From Chloroflexota bacterium (GTDB taxonomy: Bacteria > Chloroflexota > UBA6077): a DNA stretch of 20,576 nt. Position numbers and translations under genes: made by a program. Position 1 is the stretch's first letter, and the number at the start of each line of letters is the position of its first letter. Below are positions 7,788-14,595 of this stretch, piece after piece. Below the pieces are notes generated by a model. That model made no database searches and had not been told where the DNA came from. It worked only from the letters and a program-made list of their open reading frames with translations. The stretch covers positions 1-20,576 of the forward strand of contig JAJZRD010000041.1 in the NCBI GenBank assembly GCA_021845945.1, read 5' to 3'.

Positions 7788-8384
7788 CTACCGCCGCGCC
7801 AGGCGGCTGCTCCAGTCCAGGTTGGAGCGGAGAACCGCCAGGGTGCCCGCACCTTCCGGGAACACTCCCATCAACTGCGTCAGCAGCCCGTTCAGCAGTT
7901 CCGGCATGGCCGGATTGCCCATGGCTGCCAGGCGGGGCAGGTAAGCCACCTGCGGGCCCCTCTCCGACCGGTGGAAGGCCTCGAACTCCCCCTTCTCCAG
8001 AAGGGCTGCCTCCGCGCCAACTCTGCAGGCTACCGGCGGCACCCCCTGCCGGTAGCGAGCCTCCGGACCCTCTCCCCGCTTCCAGCCGACGATGGCTACC
8101 CCCACCACGGTGGAGGTCTCCGGCAGGTAGTCGGGGGAGAAGGTCGAGCGAAGGGGCTCGCCGGAGAGCCTGGGACCCAGGGTGCCGTAGGTCGGGTTCA
8201 GCAGCAGGGTGTCGTAGATGACCCCGATCAACTGGTCGGGGCCGTCCTCCTCCACGGCTATCCGGACGAAGCTGCCGAAGGCGTAGTCCTCGGGCCGGGG
8301 CGGCTCGGGGACCTCGCCCGGCGCGAAGATCTGGACCACGTAGTCCACGTGGCTGTTCGACTTGACCACTCTGCCTAAGAGCAT
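7788..8384 (-). CDS. HAS-barrel-like protein encoded between nurA and herA
   Basis: This 198-residue soluble protein has no ATPase or nuclease motif. Residues 36-55 (FGSFV ... DG ... LIGVIYD) follow the same pattern as the HAS barrel of the neighbouring HerA (VGEFV ... DG ... VIGRVVQ, residues 37-60), with the same spacing. The start, LLGRVVKSNSHVDYVVQI, also looks like the first strands of such a barrel. The C-terminal part (110-198) is mixed helical, with PAMPELLNGLLTQLMGVFPEG, and is not recognised. Position in the operon suggests a HerA or NurA partner, for example a loader or adaptor. The ATG start is preceded by GGGGGTGAG. The function is inferred from context only. Confidence 0.75.
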   Translation of the reverse strand: MLLGRVVKSNSHVDYVVQIFAPGEVPEPPRPEDYAFGSFVRIAVEEDGPDQLIGVIYDTLLLNPTYGTLGPRLSGEPLRSTFSPDYLPETSTVVGVAIVGWKRGEGPEARYRQGVPPVACRVGAEAALLEKGEFEAFHRSERGPQVAYLPRLAAMGNPAMPELLNGLLTQLMGVFPEGAGTLAVLRSNLDWSSRLARR

Positions 8385-8407
8385 CTACTCACCCCCTTAT
8401 CCCCCGA

Positions 8408-8437
8408 CCCCTTCTCCCCCTGCAGGGGGAGAAGGGG
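8408..8437. repeat. Perfect 30-bp palindrome, CCCCTTCTCC type
   Basis: Arms of 15 bp (8408-8422 and 8423-8437) are exact inverted copies around a PstI-like centre, CTGCAG. The sequence is pyrimidine-rich on one side and purine-rich on the other and would form a very stable cruciform or RNA hairpin. Similar CCCCTTCTCCCCCT palindromes are familiar as dispersed repeats in some environmental genomes. Confidence 0.8.
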
Positions 8438-8453
8438 AGAAGAGGAAGGATTC

Positions 8454-8485
8454 TTCGGGGACACCCCGAACCCCGCCATGCGGGG
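8454..8485. repeat. Two adjacent short hairpins
   Basis: TTCGGGG/CCCCGAA (8454-8460 and 8464-8470, loop ACA) is followed at once by CCCCGC/GCGGGG (8471-8476 and 8480-8485, loop CAT). They are probably part of one compound dispersed repeat together with the palindrome upstream. Confidence 0.65.
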
Positions 8486-8542
8486 CGTAGCCCCCGCTGG
8501 ACACCCCCCCGCTCAGCACCCAACACCTGGGACTGAGGGCTG

Positions 8543-8591
8543 AGAACCCAGAACTCAGAACCCAGAACTCAGAACCCAGAACCCAGAACCC
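8543..8591. repeat. Tandem heptanucleotide array abutting the nurA stop
   Basis: Seven 7-nt units alternate AGAACCC and AGAACTC on the plus strand, which is GGGTTCT/GAGTTCT on the transcribed minus strand. The array ends at 8591 and the nurA stop codon occupies 8592-8594, so the repeat begins immediately after the gene. It belongs to the same family as the herA leader array but lies in the opposite orientation. Confidence 0.88.
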
Positions 8592-9785
8592 CTACACCCG
8601 CCTTCGTCGCTTGCTGGCGGCCTTGGGCGCCAGGCGGAGCCGCATCCCGTTCCGCTCGCAGAATACCTGCACCTGGGCGTAGAACATCTCCCGGTCGGGG
8701 ACGCTCAGCACCGCCGCCGCGTCCACCGCCTCGAAGCAGTAGGGGTAGCCGGTGCCGGCTACCACCTCGCAGCGCACCACGTCGGCCACGTAGTCCACCA
8801 GACCCTCTCGCACCACCCACCGGGGGATATCCACCCGGGCAGGAGGACCGTCTCCCGTGGTCTGGAGGTAGAAGAAGACTACTTCTCGCTGGAAGTCCTC
8901 GCCGCCCGACTCCGGCTCCAGATGGTAGTAGCGGAGGATGTGGTCCCGGGCGCACACGAAGGCGCGGGTTCGATCCCCCCACTCCATCTTGCCCATCAGC
9001 AGGTGCCCGTCGCTGATCCTGTCGGGATGGGGCAGGTCCCCCAGGTGGGACAGGAGGGTACACAGGTCCCGGGCGTGGCTGGTGTCCACGAACCCCACCA
9101 CGGGCACCCGATGCCGCTGGGACTCCTGCAGCAGGCGGAGGAGTGCCTTGACGTATCGGTCCCGAAGCTGCTCCGGCAGGGAGGCGGCGAAGGAGGCCAC
9201 CAGGGTGCCGTCGAAGAAGGCCACGGGCGGCGGGTCCACCTGGCTCCAGCGCCGCATGTGCTCCACGATCTTCCCCACCTCGCCCTCGAAGCGGCGGAGT
9301 TGGACGTCCTGGCCCGGCTCCGTACCCTCCTCGCCCCTTTCCCTCTGGCCTGCCGGCGCCAGCAACTCGAAGGAGGCGTCCTTCACGTAGCCCCGGGAGT
9401 CACCCCGGTGGGGGTTCTCGAACCAGGCTATCTGGATGGCGGCCAGGCGAAAGGAGTAGTCCTTGGAGGGGGGTATCTGGCTCCCGTCCACGGCCAGAGT
9501 GGTGATCCCCTGGATCCGATGGAAGGCCCAGGCCCGGGCCTCCTGGTGGTTGGTCCAGCGGTGGCCGAAGGGGAGCAGCAGGGGGGAGCCGTGCTCCTCG
9601 CTGGGGAGGGCGCCCGGGTTCTCCCGCCCCTCCATCTGCGCCTCTATCTCGGCGGTGCTCATCTCCCCCATCCGGCTCAGCCACCGGGCGTAGCTCTCCG
9701 CCTCCTGGAGGTGGCGGCTATCCATCTCCTGGAAGTCGACCAGCCTGGCCTCCAGGGCCTGCTGCACCTTGTCGCGGTAGAGCAT
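8592..9785 (-). CDS. nurA: NurA-family 5'-3' nuclease
   Basis: The 397-residue protein has the NurA nuclease core: LAVDGSQIPPSKDYSFRLA (98-116) with the conserved metal-binding D100, then AFFDGTL (D192) and VVGFVDTSHARDL (D234). YPYCFEAVDAAAV lies near the C-terminus at 348-360. NurA works with HerA and Mre11-Rad50 to resect DNA ends. The C-terminal motif, in which archaeal enzymes usually have a histidine, shows Asp355 in the likely equivalent position; I cannot tell without an alignment whether this is normal for bacterial members. The protein ends in a basic tail, SKRRRRV. The ATG directly follows the rad50 stop (TAG-ATG with no gap), which suggests translational coupling. Confidence 0.9.
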   Translation of the reverse strand: MLYRDKVQQALEARLVDFQEMDSRHLQEAESYARWLSRMGEMSTAEIEAQMEGRENPGALPSEEHGSPLLLPFGHRWTNHQEARAWAFHRIQGITTLAVDGSQIPPSKDYSFRLAAIQIAWFENPHRGDSRGYVKDASFELLAPAGQRERGEEGTEPGQDVQLRRFEGEVGKIVEHMRRWSQVDPPPVAFFDGTLVASFAASLPEQLRDRYVKALLRLLQESQRHRVPVVGFVDTSHARDLCTLLSHLGDLPHPDRISDGHLLMGKMEWGDRTRAFVCARDHILRYYHLEPESGGEDFQREVVFFYLQTTGDGPPARVDIPRWVVREGLVDYVADVVRCEVVAGTGYPYCFEAVDAAAVLSVPDREMFYAQVQVFCERNGMRLRLAPKAASKRRRRV

Positions 9786-12700
9786 CTAGTCCTCCACTAC
9801 CGTGGCTCCTGCCTGCTTGGACAGCCGCACCACGTGGCCGAACAGGGTGTCGAAGGAGTCGTCGTGGGAGATCACCACCAGCTGGTCGAAGGAGCGCAGG
9901 TTCTGGATCTGGGCCGCCAGGTTCGTCCGCCGCACCGCGTCCATGTGGGCCGTCGGCTCGTCCAGGAAGGCCATTCGCAGGTTGCTGAGGGTCTGCAGCA
10001 GGGCGAGCCGCACCGCCAGGGCGGCCGCCATCTGCTCCCCGCCCGAAAGCTGCTTGAACTCCCTCTCCTCCGCCCGAACCCGGCAACGGATCTCGTAGTC
10101 GGCATCCCACTCCAGGGAAACGGTGGGCTGGCCCAGCAGTTCCCGGAAGATGCCGGTGGCCCGGGCGGAGATACGGCGCAGCAGGGCCCGGGCTATCTCC
10201 GGTCCGGCGGCATCCAGGGCCCGGCGGATGGACTCCACGGCCTCCACCAGCCGGCGGCTCTCGGCCGCTTCCCGCTGGGTCGTCTCCATCTCCCCTTTCC
10301 GCCGGCGCAGTTCGCCCAGCTCCCGGAGGAGCCGTTCCTCCTCCAGGTCGCACAGCTCCAGCTCCCTCTGCCCGCTGGCGGCCTGGGCGGCTATCTCCTC
10401 CCTCTCCCCGCGGAGGCGCAGCTGCTCCTCCTCGTCGTAGGAGGCTCGCAGCTCCTCCAGGGCCGACCGTGTGGCCTCCAGCTGTCGGGCGGATCCCTCC
10501 GCCTCCGATGCGGCCCTCTGATGGGCCAGCCGCCGCTGCTCCAGCCGGCCGGCCTCCCCCTGGTTCTCCAGGAATCGGCGGTGGGCGGCCTCGTTCTCGT
10601 CCCGCTGCCGGCCCGCGCCGGCCATCTCCTCTTCCAGCTGCGCGTAGGGCTCCAGAGCCTGCCGTGCCCTCTCCTCGGCGGCGCGCGCCCCCGCCGATTC
10701 CCGCTTCGCCCGCTCCAGGGTGCGCTCCACCTCCGGACGCTCCCTGGCGATCCGCTGGCGCAGCGCCGCCGCCTCGCCTCGGAGGTCGCCCAGCCCCGTA
10801 AGAGCGGACCGCGCCGAAGCCAGGGCCTCGGCCGCACCGGTCTCCCGCTCCAGAGTCGAGCGGATCTCGGCCAGGGTCTGCCGCTCCCTCTCCACCGTCT
10901 GGCCGGCCTCCTCGGCCTGGGCGCGCCAGCCGGCCTCCCCAGCCACCAGCTGCCAGGCCGCCTCGGCCCGGACCAGCTCCGGCTGCATTCCCCCCAGGGT
11001 CTCTCGCAGCCGGGTCTGCCGCTGTGGGGTGTCCGCCAGCTCCTGTTGCAGCCGCCGCAGCCGGTCGATCTCCTGCTCCAGATCCTTCCCGTCCACGGCC
11101 AGCTGTCCCAGCCGCCGATCCAGGTCGGGCAGCCGAGCCAGACCCCTCTCGGCCGAGCGGGCCTCGGTCAGCTCCGCCTCCGCCCGAACCAGTCTCGCCT
11201 CGGCCTCTTCCAGAGCTACGCCGGCCTCGGCGATCACCCGATCGAAGTGGCCGTCCAGGGAGAGCCCGGGGCGCAGGTTCTTGCAGGGCTCGTGGAAGAA
11301 GGGGCACAGGCCGCCCTCTACCTGCCTCCGGGAGCGCTCGGCCTCCTGGTGGCGGGCGCGCAGGGATTCCAGGTCGCCGTGGGCCTCGTCTCGCTTGCGC
11401 TGTCGGGCCGGTGCAAGGGCCGCCGCAGCCTCCAGGGGACGCAGCTTCGCGGCTTCCCCCTGAAGCTGCTCCATCTCTTGCTGCAGCTGCTGCAGGCGGC
11501 CCTCGGCCTCTGCCAGCTCTTCGCCGGCCTGCTTCAGGGCCCAGCCCTGCTGCTCCAGCCCCGCCGACTCCTCCCGCAGGGATCGCTCTCGAGACCTCAG
11601 CTCCTCCAGGCGGGAGGCCGCCGGCATCGCGGATTCCACCTCGGCCAGCCGCAGCCGGGCCTCCTGGAGCCGAAGCTCCGCGGCCTTCAGCCGCTCATCC
11701 GTCGCCGGCCGCTGGCGTTCGGCCTCCTCCCGAACCCTCACCCGATCCTCGGCCTGCCGCAGCGCTGCCTCCCAACTCTCCTGCTCGGGGACCAGCTGTT
11801 GCCGCTCTGCCGCATGGGCCTCGTCCTGCTCCAGGGCCGCCAGCCGCTTCTCGGCGGCCAGGACTTCCTGCTCCCACCGAAGGGCCGTGCGGCCCGCGAT
11901 CTCGGCGCTCTGCCGGAGACGGTCCCGCTCCTGGCGCCGCCCGTTCAGCTGCCGGAGGCGCTCGGAGGCCTCCAGGTATGCCGCATATCCCGGCCGGCTT
12001 TCCTCCAGCAGCCGGGCCGCTTCCTCCGCTCGCTTCAACTCGGCGGCCTGCTCTTCCCGGCGCCGCTGGGCTTCGACGGCCCGGTTTCCGGCGACCTGCA
12101 GCTCCGCCTGGGCCCGCTGCACCGCCTGGCGAGCCCTCTCCAGGCGATCCCAGGCCGAGGTCAACTCCGCCTGACGTTGCTGAGCCCGGGCGACGGCCAC
12201 CCTCAGGTCGGCCTTCCGCAGCGCCGTCTCCCGCTGCCGTTCCTCCACCTCGGGCAACCGGCGGACGTCCCCCTCCAGCAGCGCGGCCCGCCGGTCGGCC
12301 TCCACCGCCTGGTCCCGGAAGAGGTTGCTCACCGCCCGCAGGCTCTGAGCGGCGGCCGGATAGTCCTCGATCTGCAGGAGCCGGTCGAACTTCTTGCTGC
12401 GGGGCCCGGCGCTCTCCAGGAAGATGGCCGTGAGGGTGCCCTGGGGCGGGCCGACGGTGTCCTCGAACAGCTTGGCCAGGTCGGTGCCCGGCTCCAGATG
12501 GAAGAAGCTGAGGAGCCACTGGCGGACGTCGGCCTCCCCCTCGGCCACCCGCTGGGTCAGCTCGTCGTAAACGGCGTGGCCCGCGCCCGAACCCAGCTTC
12601 CGGACGACGTTGAAGCTGCAGCCCTGGTCGTCCTCCACGGTCACGGTGATGCTGCCGTTCTTCTCCCCCTCGCGGAGGAAGGCGTCCAGCTTGTAGGGCC

Positions 12701-12854
12701 TGTAGCCGAAGAGTGCGAAGCCGATGGCCTCCAGGATGGTGCTCTTCCCGGCGCCGTTCTCACCGCAAATGGCGTTGATGCCGGGCTCCATCGGTATGGT
12801 GGTGGGGCCGGTGTAGCTCTTGACGTTGTGGAGGACTACCCTGGCGATGCGCAT
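9786..12854 (-). CDS. sbcC: Rad50/SbcC-family SMC-like ATPase
   Basis: The 1022-residue protein is the ATPase and coiled-coil partner of Mre11 in double-strand break processing. It has an N-terminal ATPase half with ICGENGAGKSTILEA (Walker A, 31-38), then two very long Glu/Arg/Ala-rich coiled coils. The C-terminal half has LSGGEQ (936-941), MAFLDEPTAHMD (Walker B and D-loop, 961-972) and VISHDD (H997). The apex lies mid-chain at residues 517-524, reading CPFFHEPC. This is C-x6-C rather than the C-x2-C zinc hook usual in the family. The ATG start gives the expected MRIARVVLHNVKSY. The stop is fused to the nurA start, and mre11 lies 49 bp upstream. Confidence 0.94.
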   Translation of the reverse strand: MRIARVVLHNVKSYTGPTTIPMEPGINAICGENGAGKSTILEAIGFALFGYRPYKLDAFLREGEKNGSITVTVEDDQGCSFNVVRKLGSGAGHAVYDELTQRVAEGEADVRQWLLSFFHLEPGTDLAKLFEDTVGPPQGTLTAIFLESAGPRSKKFDRLLQIEDYPAAAQSLRAVSNLFRDQAVEADRRAALLEGDVRRLPEVEERQRETALRKADLRVAVARAQQRQAELTSAWDRLERARQAVQRAQAELQVAGNRAVEAQRRREEQAAELKRAEEAARLLEESRPGYAAYLEASERLRQLNGRRQERDRLRQSAEIAGRTALRWEQEVLAAEKRLAALEQDEAHAAERQQLVPEQESWEAALRQAEDRVRVREEAERQRPATDERLKAAELRLQEARLRLAEVESAMPAASRLEELRSRERSLREESAGLEQQGWALKQAGEELAEAEGRLQQLQQEMEQLQGEAAKLRPLEAAAALAPARQRKRDEAHGDLESLRARHQEAERSRRQVEGGLCPFFHEPCKNLRPGLSLDGHFDRVIAEAGVALEEAEARLVRAEAELTEARSAERGLARLPDLDRRLGQLAVDGKDLEQEIDRLRRLQQELADTPQRQTRLRETLGGMQPELVRAEAAWQLVAGEAGWRAQAEEAGQTVERERQTLAEIRSTLERETGAAEALASARSALTGLGDLRGEAAALRQRIARERPEVERTLERAKRESAGARAAEERARQALEPYAQLEEEMAGAGRQRDENEAAHRRFLENQGEAGRLEQRRLAHQRAASEAEGSARQLEATRSALEELRASYDEEEQLRLRGEREEIAAQAASGQRELELCDLEEERLLRELGELRRRKGEMETTQREAAESRRLVEAVESIRRALDAAGPEIARALLRRISARATGIFRELLGQPTVSLEWDADYEIRCRVRAEEREFKQLSGGEQMAAALAVRLALLQTLSNLRMAFLDEPTAHMDAVRRTNLAAQIQNLRSFDQLVVISHDDSFDTLFGHVVRLSKQAGATVVED

Positions 12855-12871
12855 CTTTTCTCTCTGTGAGG

Positions 12872-12901
12872 GCGAAGCGTCCGCCGCGGCGGATGCTTCG
12901 C
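12872..12901. repeat. 30-bp near-perfect palindrome between mre11 and rad50
   Basis: Arms at 12872-12886 and 12887-12901 (GCGAAGC-T-CCGCCG and its inverse) match except for one pair. It fills most of the 49-bp gap between the mre11 stop (12904-12906) and the rad50 start (12854). There is no T-run, so it is more likely a stabilising or processing hairpin, or a dispersed repeat, than a terminator. Confidence 0.8.
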
Positions 12902-12903
12902 TC

Positions 12904-14187
12904 CTACTCTTCTGGATGGGCGGCCGGCGGCATCAGATCCGCCATCTCCCGGCGGATCAGGTCGGCCAGCGTGTCCGGGCTCTCCCTGGATATGGCCCCC
13001 AGCTTCAGGGCCTGGGTCAGGCGGGCCCAACCCGAGGCCTGGTGGACCCGACGCTCGTCGTTGGCGAACAGCTGCCGGAGCACTTCCAGCTCCAGAACCG
13101 TTCGATCCAGCATCACCTCTTCCTCGCTGGCCCGGACCTGGAAGGCGGTCTCGTCGGTCTGGTCCCGGATCTGGATCACCAGCGGCCGAAGGGCCGAGGC
13201 CAGCTCGGTTTCCAGTGCCCCCAAGTCCAGGTTGTGGCGATCGAAGCGGAGCCGGCCGGTGAGGGTGAGGTGGACCACCGGGCTCTCGGGCAGCCCGTCT
13301 CGAGTCCACTGGGCCACGTGGCGCCGCAGCAGCTCCAGCAGCTCCTCCGGGCTGGTGCAGGGCTCCACCTCCAGCCGGTAGCGAAGGAAGGGGCGGCGGG
13401 GTGGCTGCACCAGCCGCACCCGGTGCCGGGGATCGGTGGAGGAGTCCACCTCCACGTGGAGGAATCCCCTCTCCCAGGCCACCTCGCCGGCGTTCCAGGT
13501 CTCCAGGGAGCCCGGGTTGTAGACCCAATCCTCCCGGCTGTAGTGCTGGTGGATGTGGCCCAGAGCCACGTAATCCACCATGCCTCGCAGGGGGGCCAGC
13601 TGGTCGTAGGTCAGCTCCGCCCGAAAGTTGGGCACCACCCCGTCCAGGCCGGCGTGCAGCAGGGCCACGGTGTAGGGGCGGTCCGAGCCGTTGAGGCTCT
13701 CGAGCTGGGCCGCCAGCTCTTCCACCGCCCGGGCCGTCGAGGCTCCCAGGTAGCGCATCCCGACGAAGCGGATCCCCTTCAGGTCCAGGTAGCCCCCGTA
13801 GCCTTCGTCGGCCGACCAGGGGGCCAGCCGGAGCCCTTCAGGGCCCACGGCGTCCAGGTAGTAGAGGAAGCCGTGGAGACCCAGGGACTCGACCCAGGCC
13901 CTTCCCTGGCCGTACCGGGCCCGGTCGTGGTTTCCCGCGATGTCGATGAGGGGGATGCGGGCCCTCTTCAGGTCCTCGAGGCCGTAGAGGGCCTGGTCGA
14001 AGGTCACCGGGTCCAGGGTGGAGCGCTCGAAGAGATCGCCGGCCACCAGGACAAAGTCCACTCGCTGTTCGATGGCGTAGTCCACGGCGTAGTAGAAGGC
14101 CCTGGCGAAATCGTCGGCCCTCTCCTTACGACCGTATTGATCGTTCCCCAGGTGGACGTCTCCCAGGTGGAGGAAGGTGGCTTTCAC
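12904..14187 (-). CDS. sbcD: Mre11/SbcD-family DNA repair nuclease
   Basis: The calcineurin-like phosphoesterase is 427 residues from the chosen GTG start. Its metal-site motifs are all present: FLHLGDVHLGN (D10, H12), LVAGDLFER (D51), AGNHDRARYG (N86, H87), ALLHAG (H178) and ALGHIHQH (H211, H213). A C-terminal capping and Rad50-binding region follows. It forms the nuclease of the Mre11-Rad50 complex. The frame stays open for 36 codons upstream to 14295, but that extension is translated heptad repeat (TQHSEPRTQNPRPSTQHSG), so GTG at 14187, just before the conserved first strand, is preferred; AGGA lies 8 nt upstream. It is the first gene of the minus-strand cluster. Confidence 0.92.
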   Translation of the reverse strand: MKATFLHLGDVHLGNDQYGRKERADDFARAFYYAVDYAIEQRVDFVLVAGDLFERSTLDPVTFDQALYGLEDLKRARIPLIDIAGNHDRARYGQGRAWVESLGLHGFLYYLDAVGPEGLRLAPWSADEGYGGYLDLKGIRFVGMRYLGASTARAVEELAAQLESLNGSDRPYTVALLHAGLDGVVPNFRAELTYDQLAPLRGMVDYVALGHIHQHYSREDWVYNPGSLETWNAGEVAWERGFLHVEVDSSTDPRHRVRLVQPPRRPFLRYRLEVEPCTSPEELLELLRRHVAQWTRDGLPESPVVHLTLTGRLRFDRHNLDLGALETELASALRPLVIQIRDQTDETAFQVRASEEEVMLDRTVLELEVLRQLFANDERRVHQASGWARLTQALKLGAISRESPDTLADLIRREMADLMPPAAHPEE

Positions 14188-14189
14188 TG

Positions 14190-14252
14190 TGAGTCCTGAG
14201 TGCTGAGTGCTGGGTCGTGGGTTCTGAGTTCTGGGTTCTGAGTGCTGAGTCC
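14190..14252. repeat. Tandem heptanucleotide array (9 units) at the mre11 start
   Basis: Nine contiguous 7-nt units of TGAGTCC, TGAGTGC, TGGGTCG and TGGGTTC type run on the plus strand. The array begins 2 bp beyond the GTG start codon of mre11, so it would form the proximal part of the mRNA leader of the repair cluster. Confidence 0.9.
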
Positions 14253-14266
14253 TGACGGCGTTCCCC

Positions 14267-14295
14267 TTTGTACAACATGGCCGCCTCTTCTGCAA
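14267..14295 (-). promoter_or_regulatory. Weak candidate promoter for the repair cluster
   Basis: On the minus strand TTGCAG (14290-14295) and TACAAA (14267-14272) are 17 bp apart, matching the consensus at three and four of six positions. If used, the transcript would start near 14260 and the heptad array would lie within a leader of about 70 nt. Confidence 0.27.
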
Positions 14296-14359
14296 TAGCC
14301 ACGGCCATTTGGCTCTTCGCAGAGCAGTGTGAAATCGGCTCTGAGTTTAGCTTCCAGTA

Positions 14360-14414
14360 GGGCGGCTTGTCCCTAAGCCGCCCGTGGTGACGGCGGGGTT
14401 GAGACAACCCCGCC
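14360..14414. repeat. Pair of strong GC-rich hairpins
   Basis: The first stem is GGGCGGCTT/AAGCCGCCC (14360-14368 and 14375-14383). The second is GGCGGGGTTG/CAACCCCGCC (14392-14401 and 14405-14414), with a 3-nt loop. Both arms are exact and are followed by CTACTAC. They look like one compound dispersed palindromic element and could also insulate the two divergent promoters. Confidence 0.75.
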
Positions 14415-14458
14415 TACTACAAACAAGCGGATCACCCATTACCGCGATGAGCCGGCCA

Positions 14459-14487
14459 TTTACATCATCGATCGAGGTCGATATTAT
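14459..14487 (+). promoter_or_regulatory. Candidate sigma70-type promoter for the prepilin peptidase operon
   Basis: TTTACA (14459-14464) and TATTAT (14482-14487) are separated by 17 bp, and each matches five of six consensus bases. Transcription would start near 14494, giving a leader of about 100 nt that carries two short heptad arrays. Confidence 0.55.
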
Positions 14488-14505
14488 GTGGCGGCCTGGG
14501 GGGTC

Positions 14506-14526
14506 TGAGTTCTGGGTTCTGGGTTC
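14506..14526. repeat. Short heptanucleotide array (3 units)
   Basis: One TGAGTTC and two TGGGTTC units, in the same family and orientation as the array at 14190-14252. Confidence 0.75.
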
Positions 14527-14547
14527 TGAAGGAGTTTGGCCCAGCGC

Positions 14548-14575
14548 TCATCACTCATCACTCATCACTCGACAC
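14548..14575. repeat. Second heptanucleotide family, TCATCAC (4 units)
   Basis: Three exact TCATCAC units are followed by TCGACAC. It has the same 7-nt period as the TGAGTGC arrays but a different sequence. It lies 20 bp before the chosen prepilin peptidase start and would be translated as SSLITHHST if an upstream start were used. Confidence 0.75.
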
Positions 14576-14595
14576 TCGGAGATGTGGAGGATCTG

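Larger units (their letters stand above)
8385..8591. other. Repeat-filled gap between nurA and the HAS-like gene
   Basis: The 207 bp between nurA and the next operon gene consist almost entirely of palindromes and tandem repeats, described separately. No coding sequence is evident. In the otherwise tightly spaced operon this is the longest internal gap and could be a site of mRNA processing or partial termination. Confidence 0.5.
14188..14595. other. 408-bp divergent intergenic region before the repair cluster and the prepilin peptidase gene
   Basis: It contains three tandem heptad arrays, two strong hairpins, one good plus-strand promoter candidate and one weak minus-strand candidate, all listed separately. 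I see no gene. Short ORFs that cross it consist partly of translated repeat and are not credible. Confidence 0.55.

Noticed and set aside
8922..12869. A 1315-codon open frame on the plus strand opposite nurA and rad50
   Set aside because: It lies antisense to two clearly conserved genes. Its translation is Leu/Gly/Pro/Gln-rich low complexity with no motif, as expected from a high-GC coding strand read in reverse.
14126..14407. A 93-codon minus-strand frame in the intergenic region upstream of mre11
   Set aside because: Much of it is translated heptad repeat and hairpin sequence, and it overlaps the mre11 start. It has no ribosome site or protein-like pattern.
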